A DNA stretch of 5,573 bases from Thermoanaerobaculaceae bacterium. GTDB taxonomy: Bacteria > Acidobacteriota > UBA4820. This document shows, one piece after another, positions 1 through 5,573 of the stretch. The notes below the pieces were generated by a model, which had not been told where the DNA came from, ran no database searches, and saw only the letters and a program-made list of their open reading frames with translations. The stretch is taken from contig JAAZNT010000246.1 of NCBI GenBank assembly GCA_012798145.1, positions 1 through 5,573 of the forward strand, read 5' to 3'. Position 1 is the first letter of the stretch, and the number at the start of each line of letters is the position of its first letter. Position numbers and translations under genes: made by a program.

Positions 1-101
1 AGAAAAAACCTCCATAAACGAGTTTTAGTTTAACACAAAAAAATCACTATTTTTTTATAACCTTTTTTGAGGTAAACTATTATAGTTGCGGAGGAGTTAT
101 T
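1..101. promoter_or_regulatory. AT-rich 5' leader, probable promoter region of the operon
   Basis: This stretch has no open frame of note and is strongly AT-rich. It contains a run of seven A (37-43), a 6-nt gap and a run of seven T (50-56), which form a perfect A/T inverted repeat that could act as a bent or UP-like element. Possible hexamers on the + strand are TTAACA at 30-35 and TATAAC at 56-61, with a spacer of 20 that is too long, and TATTAT at 78-83, which has no good -35 partner. The exact promoter is therefore unresolved. The ribosome site of the first gene, GGAGGAG, occupies 90-96. On the minus strand CCTCC at 9-13 reads GGAGG, 8 nt before the window edge, as if a divergent gene began just outside. 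That a promoter lies here is inferred from position and composition. Confidence 0.35.
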
Positions 102-2120
102 ATGAGTGAAGAAAAACTTATTCAAGCCAAAGAGGCGCTTCAAAGAGGCGATTTTGAGAGCGTAATAAACCTATTGAAGCCAATGTTAGCTCAAATGCCT
201 GACAATATGGAAATAAGAAGTATTCTGACAGAGGCGCAGGAGGGAATGATGCTCCGCCTTCAGTTGACTCAAAAAGTCAAACAGGCAAATGACCTCCTTC
301 AAAGCGGAGACAGGGTAGGGGCGCAAAAAGCGGTTGAAAGCATTTTAAAAATTGATCCGGGCAACCCAGATGCATTAAACCTGAAGAGACTTTTGCAAAT
401 TCCAGCGGATGAAAATGTCAACGCGACAGTCGCTTTTGATTTCAATGACCAGTTGGGTGTGGAAGAGGCGCAGGAAAGTCCTTTAACTGTTGATAGTGGG
501 AATCAAAATTCCGGGCTTGAAACACTTGAACCCTTTGAACTTTATTTTGACACTCAAGAAAGCAAAACGAAGGAAAGCGCGCAAAAGATCGAAGAACAGC
601 CCCTTGAATCTTTTGATTGGGAAGGAGCCTCGCCGACGGGAAATTCTGCTGTTCAAGATTTCCCTATGGATTCTCTTGAAGGTGGTGGAGTGCCCTCGGC
701 AGGTGATGAGTTGGTTCATCCATTTCCTATGGATACGCTTGAAGGAGCACAGGGGCAAGGGGAAGAAACACATCTTTCTTCTTCTCAAGATATGCCGTTC
801 TCTTTAGGCGGAGAAGAAAACAAAGTTGAAAATTTCATTACGGAGGGGAAAAAACTAATTTCTGCAGGAAGATATCAAGACGCAATAGATGTCTTGACAA
901 GAGTGTTTATCCTTGACGAAGAGAACAAAGATGCACAGGTTTTGATTGACCAAGCAAAAGAGAAACTTCAGGGGCTTGAGCAAAAGGTCAACTTGATTTT
1001 AAATGAGGCGATTTCTGCCTACGATGCTCAGGATTATGAAAAGGCGAAAGAACTTTTCAACAAGGTTTTGGAGTTGTTTCCCGGCCACAGGGAAGCAGAT
1101 TTTTATCTCAAAGAAATTGAGGAGAAATCTCAAAATGTTGGTTTTCAGTTGGAACAACCAACAGGAGAATCTGCGGGCTTTAAATTTGAAGAGCAGGACA
1201 GTTTCACATTTGAACCAAGCGGAGCGACAGAAGACCTATCATCTTTAGTTGGAGGAGCAAAACAGGAGGTTGAACAAGTTCCTGCTCCTCCCGAGCCGAT
1301 CGTTGCTCCAAAACCTACAATTGAACAGCAAACAACTAAAGCCGCAAAGCCAAAAAAAGAGGGAAAGCAAATTCCGATAGGAATGATAGCAGGGATCGTT
1401 ATAGCTCTTATTTTAGTTGGCGGGTCATTCTTCGTAGTTCCTATTTTATGGAATAAGATTTTTACCCCTAAGCCTACTGCAATGAAAATACCACCATCCC
1501 CTCCGCCAAAAAAGACAGAGACAAAACAGCAGGAAACATCTCCCAAACCCCAGCAACCTCCTCAACAGCAAAGGACTTTAAGTGACATCCTTCTTGAGGC
1601 AAACTCCGCTATGCAAGCCAAACAGTATGAAAAAGCTGTGAACCTTTACACTGAGGCGGAAAGTCTTTCAAAATCGGACTTGGAGATAAAAAGCAAACTT
1701 GAAGCGGCAAAGATTGCCCTTGTAAAACAGCAGGAGGAAGAAGCGAGAATCCAAAGATTTGTTTCTGATTACGAAAAAGCTGTAAAATATTTCAAAATGT
1801 CTGAATACGGCGAAGCGGTGAGAATTTCTTGGCGTCTTATATATCCCAAAGAACAGGAGGCATTCGCAGTTCAAATGGGTAAAGCGGATGCAATTAAGAA
1901 GATTATAAGAAACGGCTATTTTAACTGGGCTATAAAGGATCTAAAAGCAGGAAGCCCGCTTGTAGCGAAAAAGAATCTTCAAGACCTTCTTGACTTTGCT
2001 CCAAGGGACTCAAAAGCAAGGGAGCTTTTTGCTTTTGCGGACAAGTACACCAAAAATCAGATAGATGAAGATTACAGACAGAAAGTGCAGGATCTTTCCT
2101 ATAGATCTATTGATGAATAG
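102..2120 (+). CDS. Single-pass membrane TPR-repeat protein, cytoplasmic and periplasmic TPR blocks
   Basis: A 672-aa protein starting at ATG with a strong GGAGGAG site 5 nt upstream. TPR-like helix pairs are visible at about residues 4-40 and 54-95 (for example GDFESVINLL and DPGNPDALNL), 244-290 and 296-340 (GRYQDAIDVL, DYEKAKELFN), and, after the membrane segment, 494-540, 555-600 and 605-645 (KQYEKAVNLY, DFAPRDSKARELF). One hydrophobic segment spans about 424-449. It is preceded by basic KPKKEGK and followed by a Pro/Gln/Lys-rich linker (455-490), which suggests an N-terminus inside and a C-terminus in the periplasm. There is no cleavable signal. The linkers at 100-240 and 342-420 are acidic, low in complexity and carry repeated Phe-acidic motifs. 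TPRs bind proteins, so a scaffold role is likely; the partners are unknown. The neighbours are peptidoglycan and lipid A enzymes. I do not recognise a named family. The gene call is certain, the function is not. Confidence 0.93.
   Translation: MSEEKLIQAKEALQRGDFESVINLLKPMLAQMPDNMEIRSILTEAQEGMMLRLQLTQKVKQANDLLQSGDRVGAQKAVESILKIDPGNPDALNLKRLLQIPADENVNATVAFDFNDQLGVEEAQESPLTVDSGNQNSGLETLEPFELYFDTQESKTKESAQKIEEQPLESFDWEGASPTGNSAVQDFPMDSLEGGGVPSAGDELVHPFPMDTLEGAQGQGEETHLSSSQDMPFSLGGEENKVENFITEGKKLISAGRYQDAIDVLTRVFILDEENKDAQVLIDQAKEKLQGLEQKVNLILNEAISAYDAQDYEKAKELFNKVLELFPGHREADFYLKEIEEKSQNVGFQLEQPTGESAGFKFEEQDSFTFEPSGATEDLSSLVGGAKQEVEQVPAPPEPIVAPKPTIEQQTTKAAKPKKEGKQIPIGMIAGIVIALILVGGSFFVVPILWNKIFTPKPTAMKIPPSPPPKKTETKQQETSPKPQQPPQQQRTLSDILLEANSAMQAKQYEKAVNLYTEAESLSKSDLEIKSKLEAAKIALVKQQEEEARIQRFVSDYEKAVKYFKMSEYGEAVRISWRLIYPKEQEAFAVQMGKADAIKKIIRNGYFNWAIKDLKAGSPLVAKKNLQDLLDFAPRDSKARELFAFADKYTKNQIDEDYRQKVQDLSYRSIDE
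660..746 (+). repeat. Duplicated FPMD-x-LEG motif coding repeat in TPR protein linker
   Basis: Two near-identical 24-nt units, at 660-683 and 723-746, lie 63 nt (21 codons) apart. They encode FPMDSLEG (residues 187-194) and FPMDTLEG (208-215). Related weaker copies flank them: FDWEG at 171-175 and MPFSLGG at 231-237. The copies lie in the acidic linker between the first and second TPR pairs. They could be a short tandem expansion or repeated linear binding motifs; the sequence alone cannot decide. Confidence 0.7.
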
Positions 2121-2123
2121 TTG

Positions 2124-2170
2124 CGCCTGTCAAATAAAATTCTTTGAAGTCTAAAGGAGAGACGCCTGTC
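2124..2170 (+). repeat. 8-bp direct repeat CGCCTGTC in the gene 1 / mltD gap
   Basis: CGCCTGTC occurs at 2124-2131 and again at 2163-2170, each followed by an A-rich stretch, so the two arms are 39 bp apart and in the same reading frame. The second copy contains the CTG that may be the true mltD start. It could be a remnant of a small duplication, or chance. Confidence 0.4.
2154..2160 (+). promoter_or_regulatory. Shine-Dalgarno site AAGGAGA pointing to a CTG start at 2166
   Basis: AAGGAGA is the only good ribosome site between the first gene and mltD. The only plausible start codon within 4-12 nt downstream is CTG at 2166-2168, which is in frame with mltD and preceded by an in-frame TGA stop at 2145-2147. 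The TTG at 2196 and the TTG at 2208 have no purine-rich site ahead of them. This favours translation from 2166, adding ten residues that begin (M)SKKSLTILN. Confidence 0.6.
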
Positions 2171-2195
2171 TAAAAAATCCCTTACCATTCTCAAT

Positions 2196-3839
2196 TTGGT
2201 TTTAAAATTGGAAACTTCTTATTTAAAAACATTTGCTTTGCTGATTTGTTTCGGAGCGCTTTTGGTTTCCTGCGCGGTTCAGCAAGAGCAAAAGATATAT
2301 CCTGTAGTGCAGCAAACTTCGCCAAAAGTGAATAGAGGACAAGAATTAGCGGACAAAATAATGTCAATTTGCGATTCACTTTCAAACTCTGAAATAAGCG
2401 ATGATGAAAAAAAAGGTCTTTATAGCGAAGGTGAAAATGCGCTAAATGAATATTTTATGCTTGAAGAAGAGGAGATGAAGGAGCCGCGCCTCCAGGGTGC
2501 GGTGGAAAGATTTTTGGCTATTTCTTTAAAGAACGCTTTGAAAGTCAATGAAGCGCCCACAAAAAAGGAAGAAGAGGAGTCTCCAAAAGACGAACTTCTA
2601 AATATGACAACTTTTCTTTCGGCGGATGAATTGTTGGAAACTTTAAAAGAAGTTGAAAAAGCGAAGGAAAATATCTCCTTGGGGATACCAATTCCCCTTG
2701 ACAACGAAACCGTCCTTTCTTATGTCAGACTTTATGAAAGCAAATTAAAAAATTGGTTTTCAGCGTCTCTTGAAAGGGGGTATCCCTACCTTGACGAAAT
2801 CAAAGCGGTTTTTAAGGATGAAAATGTTCCTCCTGAACTCGTTTATCTCGGAATAGTTGAGTCTGCTTTTAAAATAAATGCCAGATCCCGCGCGGGGGCT
2901 TTGGGGATGTGGCAGTTTATGGAAGGAACGGCGAAAAAATATGAATTAAAGATTGATTTTTGGGAAGATGAGAGACTTGACCCGATAAAATCTGCAAGGG
3001 CTTCTGCAAAATATCTAAATTTCCTTTACTCAACTTTTCAAGATTGGCACCTTGCTATTGCTTCTTATAATTGCGGTGAAGGCAAAATCTTGCGTTATAA
3101 ATCAACACATCCAAAGGGCGATTTCTGGTCTTTAAGAAAAACAAGATTTATAAGAAAAGAAACAAAGGAGTATGTTCCAGCAATACTTGCCGCAATAATA
3201 GTCGCATCTCAGCCCGAATCTTTTGGAATTAAAATATCAAGTTCATACAAAGAAAGAGATTTTGCTTCAATTGCAATAGATTTTCAAGTTGATTTGAGGG
3301 AGTTGGCGAGGTTTTTGGATGTTCCTGTGGAGACACTACTTTTTTTGAATCCTTCATTGAAGAGGGTATTAACCCCTCCGGGCAAGTATGAGTTGAAAGT
3401 TCCCGCCAATCTATATGAAAAGGCTGAGAACTATTTAAAAACCAAAAAGGATTTAAGGGTAGAATATGTTATTCATACAGTTAGGAAGGGTGAAACAATA
3501 AGAACCATTGCGAGAAAATACAAGATAGAGCCTTCTGAAATAAGTGCTGTCAATATTGGACTTCCAGCACGCCTGCGTCCAAAAACACAAATATTAATAA
3601 TAAGAAACGGAGAAAACCATTTTAGCAAGGAAAGCGCCGTTTCTCTAAATAATCAATCTAAATCTGATATTGGGGAAGAAAAGAAAGTGTCCCAAACCTA
3701 TATTGTCAAAAAGGGAGACACTTTGGCGAAAATAGCAAGAGACAACGGAACCACTGTTGAATCCCTTTGCAGGAGCAACAAAATAACAACAAAGACAACT
3801 CTTAAAATAGGGATGAAACTTGTGATACCTTCAGATTAA
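2196..3839 (+). CDS. mltD: MltD-like membrane-bound lytic murein transglycosylase with LysM domains
   Basis: Lytic transglycosylase of the GH23/SLT family that would cleave glycan strands of peptidoglycan in the periplasm to 1,6-anhydro products. Coordinates use the TTG at 2196 (547 aa); an SD-supported CTG at 2166 may be the true start. A lipoprotein signal ends in the lipobox LVSC (Cys26), with Ala at +2, which suggests outer-membrane sorting. Residues 27-165 are charged and helical, without a recognised domain. The SLT domain lies at about 200-345: VPPELVYLGIVES with catalytic Glu222, then GALGMWQFM (234-242), AIASYNCGEG (287-296) and the EYVPAILAA segment (325-333) typical of the MltD group. 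A degenerate LysM-like stretch at 356-404 precedes two clear LysM domains, about 423-469 and 500-545 (VKKGDTLAKIA), which bind glycan. E. coli MltD is shorter, with two LysM. The TAA is followed after 1 nt by the next ATG. The family call is confident. Confidence 0.93.
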   Translation: MVLKLETSYLKTFALLICFGALLVSCAVQQEQKIYPVVQQTSPKVNRGQELADKIMSICDSLSNSEISDDEKKGLYSEGENALNEYFMLEEEEMKEPRLQGAVERFLAISLKNALKVNEAPTKKEEEESPKDELLNMTTFLSADELLETLKEVEKAKENISLGIPIPLDNETVLSYVRLYESKLKNWFSASLERGYPYLDEIKAVFKDENVPPELVYLGIVESAFKINARSRAGALGMWQFMEGTAKKYELKIDFWEDERLDPIKSARASAKYLNFLYSTFQDWHLAIASYNCGEGKILRYKSTHPKGDFWSLRKTRFIRKETKEYVPAILAAIIVASQPESFGIKISSSYKERDFASIAIDFQVDLRELARFLDVPVETLLFLNPSLKRVLTPPGKYELKVPANLYEKAENYLKTKKDLRVEYVIHTVRKGETIRTIARKYKIEPSEISAVNIGLPARLRPKTQILIIRNGENHFSKESAVSLNNQSKSDIGEEKKVSQTYIVKKGDTLAKIARDNGTTVESLCRSNKITTKTTLKIGMKLVIPSD

Positions 3840-3840
3840 T

Positions 3841-4083
3841 ATGCCCGATTTTATTTATCAGTGGATGAAAATAATTATCTATTACCTTAACCTTCTTTTT
3901 GGTAATATAGGTTTTGTGAAAGTTTTGAAAAGGTTTCTTGACAAAATTGAACAGCCGAACCTTGTTTACTACTTTCTTCCAACAATTATACTGATGGCTT
4001 TTGCTCTGGTTGTTGTTCTTGTTGTTGTTACAAGACTTTTCAGCAAGCCTAAAAAAGAAGCGGTGTGGGTAAAAAGAAAATGA
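3841..4083 (+). CDS. Small single-span membrane protein of unknown function
   Basis: An 80-aa protein whose ATG lies 1 nt after the mltD stop and whose TGA overlaps the next gene's ATG (ATGA, 4080-4083), so it is probably translated by coupling; no clear Shine-Dalgarno site is visible. A strong membrane segment spans about residues 41-66 (a Val/Leu-rich run) and is followed by a basic tail (KPKK...VKRK). The N-terminal part (8-27) is also hydrophobic and aromatic and may lie along or enter the membrane. The basic tail suggests a cytoplasmic C-terminus. ATG at 3865 (Met9) is an alternative start. I do not recognise a family. Its tight placement between two peptidoglycan enzymes argues that it is a real gene, possibly an accessory membrane factor; that role is inference. 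Confidence 0.72.
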   Translation: MPDFIYQWMKIIIYYLNLLFGNIGFVKVLKRFLDKIEQPNLVYYFLPTIILMAFALVVVLVVVTRLFSKPKKEAVWVKRK

Positions 4084-4748
4084 ACAAAAAAACTTCTGTT
4101 GTCATTATTTTATGTTTATTGCTGGTCGGGTGCATCAAAAAACTTCCGAAACCTCCTGAAATAGAGAAGGGCTACACAGAAAAAGGAATCGCCTCTTGGT
4201 ATGGAGATGAATTTAAAGGAAAGCCAACTGCGAGCGGAGAAATTTTTGATCCGGATAAGATGACAGCGGCCCACAAAACTCTCCCTTTTGGAACGATTGT
4301 GAGTGTTACAAACCTTGACAACGGCAAAACAGCCCAACTGAAAATTAATGATCGAGGTCCTTTTGTAAGAGGAAGAATAATTGACTGTTCAAAAAAAGGG
4401 GCGAAGGAACTTGGGTATTACAGTGCAGGCACTGCAAAAGTAAGAATTGAAGTTGTTAAGGAGGGAAAAGGAAGAAGCGGTGAATCTCCGACTGAAGTAA
4501 TTGATGGTGACAAAAACAAAATTCTTGATGAAACTTTCACTATACAAGTTGGCGCCTTCAAAGAAATTGAGAACGCAAAAAGATTAAGAGAAATTCTGTT
4601 GAAAAAATTTGGTGACGCTTACATCGCAAAATTTAAAGACTTTTACAGGGTTCGGGTAGGGCACTTTAAAAACGAGAAAGAAGCGGAAATGATTTTTGAA
4701 ATTCTTCAAAAAAGCGGATACGAAGGATTTATAACGAGGAACGACTGA
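4080..4748 (+). CDS. rlpA: RlpA-like septal lipoprotein, DPBB plus SPOR domains
   Basis: A 222-aa lipoprotein of the RlpA family, whose Pseudomonas aeruginosa member is a lytic transglycosylase acting on glycans stripped of peptides; other family members lack activity. A lipobox, LVGC, places the lipidated Cys at residue 18. The double-psi beta-barrel covers about 36-126: GIASWYGDEF, then TASGE, AAHKTLPFGT and NDRGPFVRGRIID. Glu54, His65 and Asp91 match the conserved acidic and His positions of active RlpA as I recall them, so activity is plausible. After a short linker a SPOR domain (about 152-220, starting FTIQVGAF, with YRVRVGHF in the middle) would bind denuded septal peptidoglycan. The ATG at 4080 was chosen because it overlaps the preceding stop as ATGA. 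A GTG at 4065 would add five residues (MGKKK) and cannot be excluded. Its stop overlaps the next start as TGATG. Confidence 0.93.
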   Translation: MNKKTSVVIILCLLLVGCIKKLPKPPEIEKGYTEKGIASWYGDEFKGKPTASGEIFDPDKMTAAHKTLPFGTIVSVTNLDNGKTAQLKINDRGPFVRGRIIDCSKKGAKELGYYSAGTAKVRIEVVKEGKGRSGESPTEVIDGDKNKILDETFTIQVGAFKEIENAKRLREILLKKFGDAYIAKFKDFYRVRVGHFKNEKEAEMIFEILQKSGYEGFITRND

Positions 4749-5464
4749 TGACAGATCTGTTTTGGATTGTTGCTGATCCTCATCTATGTGAAAAAAATGA
4801 AAATGATTCAAAACTATTCTTGAAGTTTTTAAACTTTTTTGCAGTTTCTCAGTGTCCTAAAATGTTTATTCTTGGCGACCTTTTTTCCCATTGGATCGCG
4901 ACAGAAAAAGGGGTAACAAATTTCCAAAAGGAGATTCTTGATGAGATTAAAAAGACAAAAAAGGAGATATTTTTCTTAAACGGAAACAGGGATTATTTTG
5001 TTGAGGAATTAGAAGATTCTCCCTTTTGTTATTGCGGCAAAAAATACAAATTGCAAAGTCCTTCAAAAAAATTTTTCTTTTTTGAGCACGGCGAGACTAT
5101 AAATCTTTCTGACAGAAAATATCTTATATGGAGCGCGCTTTCAAGGACAAACGCAGTAAAATCTTTTCTTGAAATACTTCCCAAATCAACTATTGAAAAA
5201 ATTGCAGAAAAAATTGAAGAAAATCTTTCTTACACAAATATTGAAAACAAAACCGAAATTCCTTTCAAATATTTAAGAAGATACTCGGAAATTCTCAAAG
5301 AAGAAGGAGTTGAAACAATCTTCTTGGGGCATTTTCACAAAAGACTTTCTTTGAATTATGAAGGAGTGAAAGTCGAAATAATTGACAAATTTTTCCCAAA
5401 CGGTTTTTATTCCGTTGTCAACTCAGATGGAGAAGTAAGCGACAGATTATTTTCTGACAAATAA
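4748..5464 (+). CDS. lpxH: LpxH-like UDP-2,3-diacylglucosamine diphosphatase (metallophosphoesterase)
   Basis: A 238-aa calcineurin-like phosphoesterase, close to the roughly 240 aa of LpxH, which hydrolyses UDP-2,3-diacylglucosamine to lipid X and UMP at the inner membrane in lipid A synthesis. Metal-site motifs occur in order: DPH (Asp10, His12), GDLF (Asp44), GNRD (Asn80, Arg81), EHGE (His114) and GHFH (His195, His197). The mid-region R-x-N...F-x-x-LP (133-145) followed by a basic/acidic helix resembles the lipid-binding cap of LpxH. Differences from the usual enzyme are HGE in place of HGD, GDLFSHW in place of GDLFE-x-W, and a divergent loop after the HGE. The ATG overlaps the rlpA stop as TGATG, and GAGGA at 4736-4740 is a good ribosome site. 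It could instead be another LpxH-related phosphoesterase; the metallophosphoesterase call is certain, the lipid A role likely. Confidence 0.85.
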   Translation: MTDLFWIVADPHLCEKNENDSKLFLKFLNFFAVSQCPKMFILGDLFSHWIATEKGVTNFQKEILDEIKKTKKEIFFLNGNRDYFVEELEDSPFCYCGKKYKLQSPSKKFFFFEHGETINLSDRKYLIWSALSRTNAVKSFLEILPKSTIEKIAEKIEENLSYTNIENKTEIPFKYLRRYSEILKEEGVETIFLGHFHKRLSLNYEGVKVEIIDKFFPNGFYSVVNSDGEVSDRLFSDK

Positions 5465-5573
5465 AAAGTCTCTTTTTCCCAGATTTGGCATTAGAAAACT
5501 TTACCAAGCGATTAGAGATTGATGAGGGAAAATGGAAGATAAGTGCACATAGGCGCTGGGGGGTGAGATGCAA
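5465..5573. other. 3' flank, no assured gene; one + frame open to the window edge
   Basis: After the lpxH stop there is only a weak A/T hairpin (AAAAAG-TCT-CTTTTT, 5463-5477) without a GC stem. In one + frame, the codons from 5458 stay open for 38 codons to the window end and read protein-like (ending ISAHRRWGVRC), but no ATG/GTG start with a ribosome site precedes them; TTG at 5485 is the only ordinary alternative. A GGGGGGTGAG run (5558-5567) directly before an ATG at 5568 could instead be the ribosome site of a new gene beginning at the very edge. Neither reading can be settled here. Confidence 0.25.

Noticed and set aside
1145..1546. 133-codon minus-strand open frame
   Set aside because: It is antisense to the linker and membrane segment of the TPR protein, low in complexity (Gly/Cys/Pro-rich), and has no ribosome site; a shadow frame.
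2118..2166. Stop-codon readthrough joining the TPR protein and MltD in one frame
   Set aside because: Two different stops (TAG, TGA) intervene, and mltD has its own ribosome site and lipoprotein signal, which would be useless in an internal position.
2407..2414. Run of eight A in mltD as a programmed frameshift site
   Set aside because: The zero frame continues through the whole enzyme and the alternative frames give no meaningful product; no downstream stimulatory structure was seen.
4421..4434. CAGTGC-AG-GCACTG inverted repeat as an operator
   Set aside because: It lies deep inside the RlpA barrel coding sequence, encoding YSAGTAK, with no promoter nearby; coding constraint or chance explains it.
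5463..5477. AAAAAG-TCT-CTTTTT hairpin after lpxH as a terminator
   Set aside because: The stem is almost wholly A:U with a 3-nt loop and no GC stem, too weak to call an intrinsic terminator; AT-rich DNA makes such pairs by chance.
5541..5573. Start of an RNA gene at the GC-richer right end
   Set aside because: No recognisable tRNA, SRP, RNase P, tmRNA or riboswitch core could be matched in the few bases available.

Overview
The window reads as AT-rich chromosomal DNA of a Gram-negative (diderm) bacterium. The evidence is two genes with lipobox signal peptides that act on peptidoglycan, plus a lipid A biosynthesis enzyme. The phylum cannot be fixed from sequence alone. The long TPR scaffold, the Lys/Glu-rich proteins and the gene mix would suit an uncultured lineage near Acidobacteriota/Aminicenantota, Nitrospirota or the former Deltaproteobacteria, but this is a guess. 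There is no sign of phage, transposon, CRISPR or RNA genes.

Layout: positions 1-101 are an AT-rich leader that probably holds a promoter, perhaps shared with a divergent gene just off the left edge. Five genes then follow on the + strand in one tight run: (1) a 672-aa single-pass membrane protein with TPR arrays on both sides of the membrane (102-2120); (2) an MltD-like lytic transglycosylase lipoprotein with LysM domains (2196-3839, probably starting earlier at a CTG at 2166); (3) an 80-aa single-span membrane protein of unknown function (3841-4083); (4) an RlpA-like lipoprotein with a double-psi beta-barrel and a SPOR domain (4080-4748); (5) an LpxH-like UDP-2,3-diacylglucosamine diphosphatase (4748-5464). 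The last four junctions are a 1-bp gap, an ATGA overlap and a TGATG overlap, so genes 2-5 are almost certainly co-transcribed and translationally coupled. Gene 1 lies only 45-75 bp upstream with no visible terminator and probably belongs to the same operon. The last 109 bases hold no identifiable gene, although one frame stays open to the window end.

Taken together this is a cell-envelope operon. MltD would cut glycan strands in the periplasm. RlpA would bind or cut denuded glycans at division sites through its SPOR domain. LpxH would make lipid X for the outer membrane. The TPR protein, with protein-interaction repeats in both cytoplasm and periplasm, could be a scaffold connecting them; that role is inference. 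The least ordinary items are the TPR protein with its repeated Phe-acidic linker motifs, the small unknown membrane protein between two peptidoglycan enzymes, and the apparent CTG start of the MltD gene.
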